A stretch of DNA of 35,494 nucleotides, from contig SEAY01000031.1 in assembly GCA_004144865.1 (NCBI GenBank), positions 1 to 35,494 on the forward strand, in the 5' to 3' direction. This DNA is from Comamonadaceae bacterium. Lineage in GTDB: Bacteria > Pseudomonadota > Gammaproteobacteria > Burkholderiales > Burkholderiaceae_C. Positions 14,896 to 23,197 of the stretch are shown here, in pieces (position 1 is the stretch's first letter; the number at the start of each line of letters is the position of its first letter). A program made the position numbers and the translations under genes. A model generated the notes under the pieces. It was not told the origin of the DNA. It searched no databases and saw only the letters and a list, made by a program, of their open reading frames with translations.

Positions 14896-16095
14896 TCATC
14901 CTCCCAGTGCGAGCTGCGCGGGCGTTCGCAGCGCGTGCCAGACCGCCAGCAGGCTCGCCAGCACGCCGCCCAGCAGCATGACGGCGAAGGTGGCGCCCGT
15001 CTCCATGCCGGTGAATGCCAGCGTGCGCGGGAAGCCCGGCGCCACCAGTTCGCGCAGCAGGTAGGCAATGGCGAAGCCGCCGAGCGTGAGCAGCAGCGAC
15101 TGCGTCATGATCAGCCGCACGATCAGGTGGTTCGGCGCCCCGATCAGCTTGAGCGTGGCGATCGAGCGGATCTTCTCGATGGTGAGCACGTAGACGATCA
15201 GGGCGATGATGACGATCGAGACCAGCACGAGCAGCCCGCGGAACAGGCCGAGCACGGCCGACATGCGGCTCAGGCGGCCCTGCAGCATGAGCGTGCGCTC
15301 CTCCGCGCTCGTGTAGACGTTGAAGTGCAGCCAGTCGCGAATGTGCCGTCCGACGGCCGCGGGTTCGGCGCCCGGATCCAGCCGCACGAGCACCGCATTC
15401 ACCGTGTCGCCGCTGCCGCCCAGCAGCGGCAGCAGGGCCGCGGCCTGGGCGTCGCGCAGCCCGATCGGCTCCAGCGCCTTGAGCGTGGCGGCACGCGCGG
15501 CGACGATGGCGTGCGGGTCCTGCTCGAACTGCACGGTCTGGGCGTCCGGCAGCGAGAGCCACACCAGCGGATTGCCGCTCGCGTCCACCGCACCGCGCGT
15601 GAGTCCCACCACCGTATAGCGGTCGTTGCCGAGCGTCACCACCTGCCCGAGCTGCAGCCCGAGCTTGCCGTCCGCCACCATCTCGCGGTGCGCGGCCTCC
15701 AGGCCGCGGCCCTGCACCAGCCGCCCCGGCCCGCCCAGGCCGCCGAAGACGTCGTAGCCGATGATGGTGAACTGCTGGCTGGGCCCCGCTTCGGCGAAGG
15801 CGCGCTGCGCCGTGTAGATCACGATGGGGCTGGCGCGCTGCACGCCGGGCGTCGCGGCGACGCTCTGGTGGCTGCCCATCGGCATGCGCGACGATTCGTT
15901 GAAGGGGCCGCCGCGGCCACCTTCCACCACCCACAGGTCGGTCGCCGTGTTGTCGATCAGCCAGATGCCGTCCTGGATGTTGCCGCGGTAGATGCCGTTC
16001 ATGAGCAGCACGATGGCCAGCAGCATGGCCACGCCCCCGATGGTGGCCAGGAACTTGCCCAGGTGCCGGCGGATGTCCTTGAAGGCGAGTTCCAT
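14896..16095 (-). CDS. DevC/MacB-like ABC transporter permease (FtsX family)
   Basis: A 399-residue permease with one N-terminal helix (FLATIGGVAMLLAIVLLMNG, residues about 14-33), a long periplasmic domain (about residues 35-265), and three C-terminal helices (LLVLVSIVIIALIVYVLTIE, LIMTQSLLLTLGGFAIAYLL, ATFAVMLLGGVLASLLAVWH). This is the FtsX/MacB topology. The resemblance to DevC, in which a separate ATPase and adaptor are used, fits the operon. The stop codon (TGA) is followed after 1 nt by the ATPase GTG. The adaptor gene lies 18 nt upstream. Confidence 0.92.
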   Translation of the reverse strand: MELAFKDIRRHLGKFLATIGGVAMLLAIVLLMNGIYRGNIQDGIWLIDNTATDLWVVEGGRGGPFNESSRMPMGSHQSVAATPGVQRASPIVIYTAQRAFAEAGPSQQFTIIGYDVFGGLGGPGRLVQGRGLEAAHREMVADGKLGLQLGQVVTLGNDRYTVVGLTRGAVDASGNPLVWLSLPDAQTVQFEQDPHAIVAARAATLKALEPIGLRDAQAAALLPLLGGSGDTVNAVLVRLDPGAEPAAVGRHIRDWLHFNVYTSAEERTLMLQGRLSRMSAVLGLFRGLLVLVSIVIIALIVYVLTIEKIRSIATLKLIGAPNHLIVRLIMTQSLLLTLGGFAIAYLLRELVAPGFPRTLAFTGMETGATFAVMLLGGVLASLLAVWHALRTPAQLALGG

Positions 16096-16113
16096 GGCGC
16101 GGTCCGGCCTCGG

Positions 16114-17247
16114 TCAGGGCGCGCGCACGCGCAGCCCCGGCTTCACGCCGGACGCGTTCGCCACCACGGTATCGCCTTGCGCCAAGCCGCTGCGCACCAG
16201 CACCACGCCCTCGGAGGCAGGGCCGAAGCGCACCGGCACGAAGCGCGTGCGGCCCTCGACCACCTGCAGCACGCCCGGCCGCCCGGCGGCGTCGTGGGTC
16301 AGCGCCCCCGTGGGCACCGCCAAGCCCTCCTCGCGGCCGACGTCGATGCGGACTTCGGCCTCCTGGTCGATCGCGACCCGCGGCGGAGCCGAGACGAAGC
16401 CCACGTGCACGTCCAGCTCGCGCGTGGCGGCGTCGGATTGCATGGCGATGCGCGCCACCCGGCCGGGCACGGTGCTGCCGCTGCGCAGGCGGATGGTCGC
16501 GGGTTGGCCCACCGCGACGCGGTCCACCAGCGCTTCGTCCACGCGGGTGGCCACCCACAGGGAGCGCGGATCGACCAGCCGCAGGATCGGGGTGCCCGGC
16601 GCGACGGTCGTGCCGGGTTCGGCGAGGCGCTGGATCACGATGCCGGACATGGGTGCGGCCAGCTGCATGTAGCCGACCTGGGCCCGTGCGACGACGAGCT
16701 CCTGCGCCAGGGCCGCCTGGTCGGCGCGACGGGCCGCCAGCGCGGCGCCGGCGCCCTGCAGCGCGGCTTCGGCGCTGCGTGCGCCGGCGAGGGATGCATC
16801 GAGGGAGGCGCGCGAGACGAAGCCCTGCTGCTGCAGGTCCGCATCGCGGCGCTCGCGCACGCGCGCGAGTTCCAGCTCCGCGTCGGCCTTGCGCACGGCC
16901 GCCGCCGCGGCGTCCACCTGCCGCGCCATGGAGTCCTGCTGCCGCAGCACGGCGTCGTGCCGCGCCGCCAGGTCGCGCGCTTCCAGCACCACGAGCACCT
17001 GCCCCGGTGCGACGCTGTCGCCCACGTCCGCCGCCACCTGCACCACCGTCGAGGTGAGCCGTGCGCTCAGCGTCACGGGCACGCGGGCCTGCACCGTGCC
17101 GGGCCCGTCGACCTGCGCCATCACGGCGGCGCGGGTGACCTGGGCCAGCGGAACCGGCACCGTGCGCAGCAGGCGCCAGGCCAGCAGGCTCCCGCCCGCG
17201 GCCAGCAATGCGGCAATCGCGAGGAGGAGCCAGCGCTGGCGGGTCAT
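16114..17247 (-). CDS. HlyD/RND-type membrane fusion protein of the ABC exporter
   Basis: A 377-residue periplasmic adaptor with an N-terminal signal anchor (WLLLAIAALLAAGGSLLAW), lipoyl halves (DVGDSVAPGQVLVVLEARDL and the later AAPMSGIVIQRLAEPGTTVA), a helical hairpin of about 100 residues between them (Ala/Arg/Gln-rich, about residues 100-190), then beta-barrel and membrane-proximal domains. It bridges the permease to an outer-membrane channel. No TolC-like gene is present, so a chromosomal TolC must be borrowed. The start could be the ATG at 17247 or a GTG at 17259; neither has a strong Shine-Dalgarno site. It is the first gene of the three-gene exporter operon, divergent from the HTH gene at 17388. 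Confidence 0.9.
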   Translation of the reverse strand: MTRQRWLLLAIAALLAAGGSLLAWRLLRTVPVPLAQVTRAAVMAQVDGPGTVQARVPVTLSARLTSTVVQVAADVGDSVAPGQVLVVLEARDLAARHDAVLRQQDSMARQVDAAAAAVRKADAELELARVRERRDADLQQQGFVSRASLDASLAGARSAEAALQGAGAALAARRADQAALAQELVVARAQVGYMQLAAPMSGIVIQRLAEPGTTVAPGTPILRLVDPRSLWVATRVDEALVDRVAVGQPATIRLRSGSTVPGRVARIAMQSDAATRELDVHVGFVSAPPRVAIDQEAEVRIDVGREEGLAVPTGALTHDAAGRPGVLQVVEGRTRFVPVRFGPASEGVVLVRSGLAQGDTVVANASGVKPGLRVRAP

Positions 17248-17387
17248 GGAGGGGGTCACGATGGCGACTCTAGGGCGCGTGGCCGTGCGCGAGCTTGACC
17301 TGCGTCATCCGGACCCATTGCGGACTGCCTCGAAAGCCGCCTGCCGGCAGGCGCGCGCCCACGGCGGCGACGGTGTAGCCTCGCCGC

Positions 17388-18608
17388 ATGGACTCGCTCA
17401 TCGCTGCCTCCGCCCGCGCGCTCGCCACCGGCGATGCGCTCGGCGCGCTCAAGCGCGTAGCCCTGCGCGAGGACCCGCCGGCGCTCGCCCTGCGCGGCAT
17501 CGCCATGGCGCAGCTGGGCGAGCACCCGCGCGCCCGCGAACTCCTGCGGCGCGCCGCGCGCGGCTTCGGGGCCCATGAAGAACTGGCGCGTGCGCGCTGC
17601 GTCGTGGCCGATGCGGAGGTGGCCCTCGCGATGCGCGACTTCGCCGGCTCGCCGCGCGCGCTGGCGCAGGCGGCTGCAACGCTGGATGCGCATGCGGACT
17701 ACGGCAACGCACTGCAGGCCCGGCTGATCGCGGCGCGCAGGCTGCTGCTGCTGGGCCGCCTGCAGGAGGCCGCCGAAGCCGTCGCCGCGCTCGATGCGCG
17801 GCGCCTGCAGCCTCCGCTCGCGGCCGTGGCGGCCCTGATCGAGGCGGAGCTGGCCCTGCGTTCGCTGCGCATGGACGCGGCGCGCGACGCCCTGGCGCGT
17901 GCGCGCGAGGCAGCCGCACGCGCGGGCGTGCCGGCGCTCATGGCGGAGGTCGCCGATGTGCGGGCCGCCCTCGACAGGCCTGCGGCACGGCGCATCGTCG
18001 CAGGCGGTGAGCAGGCCCTTCGTCTCGACGAGGTCGCCGCGCACCTCGCTTCCGATGCCTTGGTGGTGGACGCCTGCCGGCGAGGACTCGGTGTGGGAGG
18101 CACCTGGTGCCCGCTCGCGCGCCGGCCCGTGCTGTTCGCGCTGGCGCGCGCGCTGGCCGAAGCCTGGCCGGGCGAGGCGGACCGTGACGCACTGATCGCG
18201 CAGGCCTTCCGCACCCGGCACGCCGACGAGACGCACCGCGCGCGCCTGCGGGTCGAGATCGGCCGCCTGCGCGCGCTCGTGAAGCCATTGGCGCAGTTGG
18301 AGGCGACGCCGCGCGGCTTCGCGCTCCGGCCGCTCGGCGAACGCCAGGTGCTGATGCTCGCACCGCCGATCGCCGGTGAACAGGCTTCGCTGCTGGCCCT
18401 GCTTTCCGACGGCGCGCCGTGGTCCACCTCCGCCCTGGCGCTCGCGGTCGGAGCGAGCCAGCGCACCGTGCAGCGCGCGCTCGCCGAACTGCAGGCGCAG
18501 GGGCGGGTGCGCTCCATGGGCCGCGCGCGGGCGCAGCGCTGGCTGGCGCCGCCGCTGGCGGGATTCACGACGATCTTGTTACTCCCCGCTGCGCTCTCGC
18601 CTGGCTAG
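17388..18608 (+). CDS. TPR-like protein with C-terminal winged-helix DNA-binding domain
   Basis: A 406-residue protein. The first 200 residues are alpha-helical, Ala/Leu/Arg-rich, with repeats resembling tetratricopeptide units (ALRGIAMAQLGEHPRARELL, ARRLLLLGRLQEAAEAVAAL). The C-terminal part (about residues 335-395) is a winged-helix fold (STSALALAVGASQRTVQRAL, then LQAQGRVRSMGRARAQRWLA). This suggests a transcription regulator with a TPR-type ligand or protein-binding region. No Shine-Dalgarno site is clear at the ATG at 17388. It lies 47 nt before the beta-propeller gene and may regulate or accompany it. Function unknown. Confidence 0.85.
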   Translation: MDSLIAASARALATGDALGALKRVALREDPPALALRGIAMAQLGEHPRARELLRRAARGFGAHEELARARCVVADAEVALAMRDFAGSPRALAQAAATLDAHADYGNALQARLIAARRLLLLGRLQEAAEAVAALDARRLQPPLAAVAALIEAELALRSLRMDAARDALARAREAAARAGVPALMAEVADVRAALDRPAARRIVAGGEQALRLDEVAAHLASDALVVDACRRGLGVGGTWCPLARRPVLFALARALAEAWPGEADRDALIAQAFRTRHADETHRARLRVEIGRLRALVKPLAQLEATPRGFALRPLGERQVLMLAPPIAGEQASLLALLSDGAPWSTSALALAVGASQRTVQRALAELQAQGRVRSMGRARAQRWLAPPLAGFTTILLLPAALSPG

Positions 18609-18655
18609 AGTCACTTCCATGGCGCCCGGACCGCGGCGCTGCAAGGAGCCCAGCG

Positions 18656-19348
18656 ATGAACCGCCACCCACGCCAGCAGCAGGACGAAACGCCCGCGCGG
18701 CCCGCCGAGATCGTCCGCGAATACGGACCCTTTCCCGGCGCCGACCAGATCGCGGGCGTCACGCACGACGGCCGCAACGTCTGGGCCGCCACGGGCGCCG
18801 CGCTCGTCGCCTTCGATCCGGCGAGCGGCACGCCGGTGCGCAAGCTGGACGTCCCCTGCGATGCGGGCACGGCGTACGACGGCACCCACCTGTACCAGAT
18901 CGCCGAGTCGCGCATCGACAAGATCGACCCGGCCACCGGCCAGGTGGTGGCATCCATCCCCGCGCCGGGCCACGGCTCCGACTCCGGCCTGGCCTGGGCC
19001 GATGGCAGCCTGTGGGTGGGCCAATACCGCGACCGCCGGATCCACCAGGTCGATCCGGCCTCGGGCGCCGTGAAGCGCACCATCGAATCCAACCGCTTCG
19101 TCACCGGCGTCACCTGGGTCGATGGCGAACTCTGGCACGGCACCTGGGAAGGCGACGACAGCGAGATCCGCCGCATCGACCCCGCCACCGGCGCCGTGCT
19201 CGAACGCCTGGAGATGCCGCGCGGCGCTGGCGTCAGTGGCCTCGAGTCCGACGGAGCGGACTTGCTGTACTGCGGCGGCGGCCCCAGCGGCAAGGTCCGC
19301 GCGGTACGCCGCCCCAAGGCGGCCCGCGGCGCCGCGCGCAAGGCATAG
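18656..19348 (+). CDS. Beta-propeller protein (Vgb/glutamine-cyclotransferase-like)
   Basis: A 230-residue protein made of at least four repeats of about 40 residues, of the form (W)xAxxxx..IxxIDPATGxVxxxI: WAATGAALVAFDPASGTPVR, RIDKIDPATGQVVASIPAPG, RRIHQVDPASGAVKRTIESN, EIRRIDPATGAVLERLEM. This is a beta-propeller pattern related to Vgb/PQQ-like and glutaminyl-peptide cyclotransferase families. It lacks a signal peptide, so it is probably cytosolic, and catalytic residues cannot be assigned. AAGGAG at 18643-18648 is 7 nt before the ATG. It sits between the HTH gene and the DUF899 gene, all on the plus strand. Confidence 0.82.
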   Translation: MNRHPRQQQDETPARPAEIVREYGPFPGADQIAGVTHDGRNVWAATGAALVAFDPASGTPVRKLDVPCDAGTAYDGTHLYQIAESRIDKIDPATGQVVASIPAPGHGSDSGLAWADGSLWVGQYRDRRIHQVDPASGAVKRTIESNRFVTGVTWVDGELWHGTWEGDDSEIRRIDPATGAVLERLEMPRGAGVSGLESDGADLLYCGGGPSGKVRAVRRPKAARGAARKA

Positions 19349-19401
19349 CGCGCTACGCTGAGCGTCCTCCCAGCCCCGGCACCGATCCCCCGATGGCAAC
19401 G

Positions 19402-19448
19402 CCCGCGTGCGCGGGTGGCGCCGCGCTTTTGTCCCTCGTGTCCCTCGT
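19402..19448 (+). repeat. Small hairpin and 9-bp tandem repeat upstream of the DUF899 gene
   Basis: The gap between the beta-propeller and DUF899 genes contains CCCGCG-TG-CGCGGG-like self-complementary sequence at 19402-19415. It also holds two tandem copies of GTCCCTCGT at 19431-19448, preceded by TTTT. It may be a weak terminator plus a microsatellite-like repeat; no function is supported. Confidence 0.35.
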
Positions 19449-19478
19449 GAACGGCTCTTCGCAGCCAAGGAGAAAACC

Positions 19479-20207
19479 ATGCCCGCAGCCCCCATCGCAA
19501 CCGGTTCCACGCAGCACCCCGTCGCCTCGCCCGAACAATGGCTCGCGCAGCGCCGCACGCTGCTCGCGCACGAGAAGGAGCTCACGCGCCTGCGCGACCA
19601 GCTCGCCCGCGAACGGCGCGCCCTGCCCTGGGTGCGCGTCGAGAAGGACTATGTGTTCGACACCCCCGAAGGCCGGCGTTCGCTGGCCGGATTGTTCGAG
19701 GGCCGTGGCCAGCTGCTGGTGCAGCACTTCATGTTCGGCCCCGAGTGGGAGCAGGGCTGCCCCAGCTGCTCCTTCATGGCGGACCACCTGGACGGCATGC
19801 GCGCGCACCTCGCGCAACGCGACGTCTCGGTCGTTGTCGTTTCCCGCGCGCCGCTGGCGCAGATCGAGCGCTTCCGCCGGCGCATGGGCTGGCAGTTCCC
19901 CTGGGTGTCCTCGCACGGCAGCAGCTTCAACCACGACTTCGGCGTGAGCTTCACGCCGCAGGAGCGCGCGACCGGCGAGGTCTCCTACAACTACTGCATG
20001 CAGCCCTTCCCGTCCGAGGAAGCGCCCGGCATCAGCGTGTTCTGCCGCGACGACGCGGGAGCCCTCTTCCACACGTATTCGACCTACGGGCGCGGGGTGG
20101 AAGTGATGATGGGCGCGTACAACCTGCTCGACCTCACGCCGCGGGGCCGCGACGAGGCGTCGCCCATGGACTGGGTGCGCCACCACGACCGCTACCCGCA
20201 GGCCTGA
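19479..20207 (+). CDS. DUF899 thioredoxin-like protein
   Basis: A 242-residue DUF899 family protein with a thioredoxin-like fold. The active-site-like CPSC (Cys94, Cys97) lies in GPEWEQGCPSCSFMADHLDG, and conserved FPWVSS, FNHDFGVSF and FCRDDAGALFHTYSTYGRG follow. The family is usually called dithiol-disulfide isomerase-like, but function is not established. The ATG at 19479 was chosen because AAGGAG lies 6 nt upstream (19467-19472) and the sequence before it does not resemble the family. It is cytosolic, with no signal peptide. It follows the beta-propeller gene with a 130-nt gap that contains a hairpin and a 9-bp tandem repeat. Confidence 0.93.
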   Translation: MPAAPIATGSTQHPVASPEQWLAQRRTLLAHEKELTRLRDQLARERRALPWVRVEKDYVFDTPEGRRSLAGLFEGRGQLLVQHFMFGPEWEQGCPSCSFMADHLDGMRAHLAQRDVSVVVVSRAPLAQIERFRRRMGWQFPWVSSHGSSFNHDFGVSFTPQERATGEVSYNYCMQPFPSEEAPGISVFCRDDAGALFHTYSTYGRGVEVMMGAYNLLDLTPRGRDEASPMDWVRHHDRYPQA

Positions 20208-20279
20208 AGGGCCGCGCCCATGTCGATCTGCACCTGCCTCGTTCGTCATGCAGAGACTCGCCCTCTTTCCGGAAGCTCC

Positions 20280-21512
20280 ATGACCTCCCTGCCGACCCCG
20301 ACCCCGGCCCCGGCCGTCGACCGCAACTGGGCGCTCGTCGCCGCGGGCGCCCTGATGACCTGCATGGCCATCGGCATCGTGTTCTCGCTCGCCGTGTACC
20401 TCGACCCCATGGGGGCGGACACCGGCTGGTCGCGGGCCGGCATCTCGGCCGCCATGACCATCGCATTCCTGAGCATGGGCGTCGCCGGCTTCGGCTGGGG
20501 CGCGCTGAGCGACCGGCATGGGCCGCGCCCCGTGGTCCTCGCCGGCATCGTCCTGCTCGGACTGGCGAGCGTGCTCGCGAGCCAGGCCACGAGCCTGCCG
20601 ATGTTCCAGCTGTGCTTCGGCATCCTCACCGGCGTCGCGGCAGGCGCGTTCTTCGCGCCCATCCTTTCCGCCACCGCCGCTTCCTTCGACCGCCACCGCA
20701 GCCTGGCCGTGGCGCTCGTCTCCGCCGGCATGGGCGTGGCGCCCATGACCATCGCGCCGCTGGCGGGATGGCTGGTGACGCAGCATGGCTGGCGCACCAC
20801 GCACCTGGTGATCGGCATCGCGGCCTGGGTGGTGCTGCTGCCGGCGGTGTGGTTCATCCGTCGCTCGCCGCCGTCGGCGGGAAGCAGCGGCGCACCGGGC
20901 GCGGCCGATTCCGGGCCCTCCGCCAGGGAGGAATTGCGCTCGCGCGCCTTCCTCGTGCTGGCCGCCGCCTTCTTCGCCTGCTGCGCCGCGCATTCGGGTC
21001 CCATCTTCCACACCGTGAGCTACGCCATCGGCTGCGGCCTGCCGATGGTGAGTGCGGTGACCATCTACAGCATGGAAGGCGCGGCCGGCCTGGGCGGACG
21101 CCTGCTGTTCGGCGTGCTGGCCGACCGCCTGGGCGCGAAGCGCGTGCTGGTCGCGGGCCTGCTGATCCAGGCCGTGGCCGCCGCGGCGTACCTGCTCGTG
21201 CGCCAGCTCGACGGCTTCTACGCCGTGGCCATCGTTTTCGGTGCTGCCTACGGCGGGGTCATGCCCCTTTACGCGACGCTGGCACGCGAGGCCTTCGGCG
21301 CCCGCATCCTGGGCACCGCGCTGGGTGCGCTGACGATACTCTCCAGCCTCGGCATGGCGCTCGGCCCGCTGGTGGGCGGCTGGCTGTTCGACCGCTTCGG
21401 CAGCTATGCCTGGCTTTACCTCGGCTCCATGCTGGTGGGGCTGGCGGCCGCGGGCATCGTGCTGCTGTTCCCGCGCGAGCGGCGCGTGGCGATGCGGCTG
21501 CAGGCCTCCTGA
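20280..21512 (+). CDS. MFS transporter (monocarboxylate-type)
   Basis: A 410-residue major facilitator superfamily protein with 12 predicted helices. The TM1-TM2 loop carries GWSRAGIS, and the loop between TM2 and TM3 carries the MFS signature GALSDRHGPRPVVLAG. The TM8-9 equivalent is FGVLADRLGAKRVLVAG. The GWSR element is typical of monocarboxylate/organic-acid type members. The ATG at 20280 has GGAAG 6 nt upstream. A longer frame from 20219 adds 20 residues of unlikely character. The substrate is unknown. The next gene is the purine permease with its own promoter, so the two are probably not one operon. Confidence 0.9.
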   Translation: MTSLPTPTPAPAVDRNWALVAAGALMTCMAIGIVFSLAVYLDPMGADTGWSRAGISAAMTIAFLSMGVAGFGWGALSDRHGPRPVVLAGIVLLGLASVLASQATSLPMFQLCFGILTGVAAGAFFAPILSATAASFDRHRSLAVALVSAGMGVAPMTIAPLAGWLVTQHGWRTTHLVIGIAAWVVLLPAVWFIRRSPPSAGSSGAPGAADSGPSAREELRSRAFLVLAAAFFACCAAHSGPIFHTVSYAIGCGLPMVSAVTIYSMEGAAGLGGRLLFGVLADRLGAKRVLVAGLLIQAVAAAAYLLVRQLDGFYAVAIVFGAAYGGVMPLYATLAREAFGARILGTALGALTILSSLGMALGPLVGGWLFDRFGSYAWLYLGSMLVGLAAAGIVLLFPRERRVAMRLQAS

Positions 21513-21551
21513 GGAAGGCGGCACGGAATCCCCCCGGGATCGCGGGAAAGC

Positions 21552-21584
21552 CTGTATACACGTCAGGCGATGATGTGTATACAG
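21552..21584. promoter_or_regulatory. Paired TGTATACA operators upstream of the purine permease
   Basis: CTGTATACAC (21552-21561) and its exact reverse complement GTGTATACAG (21575-21584) form an inverted repeat with centres 23 bp apart. Each half is itself palindromic (TGTATACA). Identical sequence lies between hiuH and gntR at 2770-2779. The TATACA of the second copy could also serve as a -10 element. The site lies 27 nt before the permease start, as expected for a repressor operator. Confidence 0.75.
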
Positions 21585-21610
21585 TTCAGTGCACGATCCG
21601 AGGAGAAGGC

Positions 21611-23098
21611 ATGAACGCAGCGATAGACCCCGTCGACGAGCGCCTGCCCGCCGGCAAGCTGGCGGCCCTGGGGCTGCAACACGTCCTGGTGATGTACGCG
21701 GGGGCCGTGGCCGTCCCCCTGATCGTCGGCCGGGCCCTGAAGCTCAGTCCCGAACAGGTGACGATGCTGATCTCCGCGGACCTGTTCGTCTGCGGCATCG
21801 TCACGCTGGTCCAGTCCCTGGGCGCCACGCAGTGGTTCGGCATCCGGCTGCCGGTGATGATGGGCGTGACCTTCGCCTCCGTCGCCCCGATGGTGGCGAT
21901 GGCGACCGCGAACCCCGGCGAGGCCGGGGCCCAGCTGATCTTCGGCGCCATCATCGGCGCCGGGGTGATCTCCATCCTCATCGCGCCGGCGGTCAGCCGC
22001 ATGCTGCGCTTCTTCCCGCCGGTGGTGACCGGCACGATCATCGCGGTGATCGGGATCAGCCTGATGCGCATCGGCATCAACTGGATCTTCGGCAATCCCG
22101 TCGGGCCCACGGCCCCGTCGGTGGTGAATCCCGAGCACGCGCAATGGCTGGCGCAGGCGAACGCGATGGCCGCCGCGCCCGGCTCCGCGATCCCCGCGGT
22201 GCCCAAGGGCCTCGCGCTGATGCCCAGCGTGCCCAACCCGAAGTACGGCGACCTCACCGGCGTCGGCATCGCGGGCCTGGTGCTGCTATCCATCCTGCTG
22301 ATCGCCAAGTACGCCAAGGGCTTCGTGGCCAACATCGCGGTGCTGCTGGGCATCGTGATCGGCGCGGTGGCCGCGGCCGCGTTCGGCCTCATGGGCTTCG
22401 AGAAGGTCGCGCGCGCCGACTGGTTCGGCATCGTCCTGCCGTTCCAGTTCGGCCTGCCGCGCTTCGACCCCGTGCTGATCCTCACTATGACGCTGGTGAT
22501 GATCGTGGTGATGATCGAGTCCACCGGCATGTTCCTCGCGCTCGGCGAGATGACCGGCCGCAAGGTGGACCGCAATGCGCTGGCTCGCGGCCTGCGCACC
22601 GATGGCCTGGGCACGCTGATCGGCGGCGTCTTCAACACCTTCCCCTACACCAGCTTCTCGCAGAACGTGGGCCTGGTCGCGGTCACCGGCGTCCGGAGCC
22701 GTTTCGTCTGCGTGGCGGGTGGCGTGATCCTGGTCGTGCTGGGTGTATTGCCGAAGCTGGCCGCGCTGGTCGAGTCGCTGCCCACCGTGGTGCTGGGCGG
22801 CGCGGGCCTGGTGATGTTCGGCATGGTGGCGGCCACCGGCATCCGCATCCTGGCCGGCGTGGATTTCAAGGGCAACCGCCACAACGCGCTGATCGTCGCC
22901 GTGTCCATCGGCGTGGGCATGATCCCGCTGGTGGCGCCCAACTTCAAGCAATGGATGCCGCATTCGATCCACCCCCTGATCGAGTCGGGCATCCTGCTGG
23001 CGTCGATCGCGGCGGTGGGGCTGAACCTGTTCCTGAACGGCGCGCGGGACGACGAGCGCGGCGTCATCGATGCCGCGCGGCAGGCCGAAGCGCACTGA
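21611..23098 (+). CDS. NCS2-family urate/xanthine permease
   Basis: A 495-residue membrane protein of the nucleobase:cation symporter-2 family, with about 14 helices. Markers are LQHVLVMYAG in TM1 (the QH pair common to NCS2), the acidic residue in ESTGMFLALGEMTG and the family signature SQNVGLVAVTGVRSRFV. The subgroup resembles bacterial urate and xanthine transporters (UacT/XanP/PucJ-like). The ATG at 21611 is preceded by GAGGAG 5 nt upstream. Two palindromic operators identical to that of the urate operon lie just upstream, which supports uptake of urate or xanthine for the pathway at 1-7344. The exact substrate is not provable here. Confidence 0.93.
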   Translation: MNAAIDPVDERLPAGKLAALGLQHVLVMYAGAVAVPLIVGRALKLSPEQVTMLISADLFVCGIVTLVQSLGATQWFGIRLPVMMGVTFASVAPMVAMATANPGEAGAQLIFGAIIGAGVISILIAPAVSRMLRFFPPVVTGTIIAVIGISLMRIGINWIFGNPVGPTAPSVVNPEHAQWLAQANAMAAAPGSAIPAVPKGLALMPSVPNPKYGDLTGVGIAGLVLLSILLIAKYAKGFVANIAVLLGIVIGAVAAAAFGLMGFEKVARADWFGIVLPFQFGLPRFDPVLILTMTLVMIVVMIESTGMFLALGEMTGRKVDRNALARGLRTDGLGTLIGGVFNTFPYTSFSQNVGLVAVTGVRSRFVCVAGGVILVVLGVLPKLAALVESLPTVVLGGAGLVMFGMVAATGIRILAGVDFKGNRHNALIVAVSIGVGMIPLVAPNFKQWMPHSIHPLIESGILLASIAAVGLNLFLNGARDDERGVIDAARQAEAH

Positions 23099-23121
23099 GG
23101 AGATACGCCGCCCGTGTCTTT

Positions 23122-23175
23122 TTCCCGGCCCGGGCGGGGAGGCCCGGGAACCAATCATGTAGGACTGGTCATACA
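23122..23175. promoter_or_regulatory. Hairpin and near-perfect 18-bp palindrome upstream of the transglycosylase-like gene
   Basis: The 99-nt gap holds two structures. A GC-rich hairpin pairs TTCCCGGCCC (23122-23131) with GGCCCGGGAA (23141-23150), 9 of 10 pairs, with its T run on the upstream side, so it would terminate only minus-strand transcription. At 23158-23175 lies TGTAGGACTGGTCATACA, with arms matching 7 of 8 about a TG centre, 22 nt before the start codon. The palindrome may be an operator; its regulator is unknown. Confidence 0.45.
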
Positions 23176-23197
23176 AGGCGCTCAGCCCTGCGCCTAC

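Noticed and set aside
19538-23098. A single plus-strand open frame of 1186 codons spanning several genes
   Set aside because: It is out of frame with the DUF899, MFS and most of its length is arginine/glycine/proline-rich; only its tail matches the NCS2 permease frame. Such long shadows are common at this GC content.
23122-23197. A possible riboswitch in the transglycosylase leader
   Set aside because: There is one hairpin and one palindrome but no recognisable riboswitch core, and the T run is on the upstream side.
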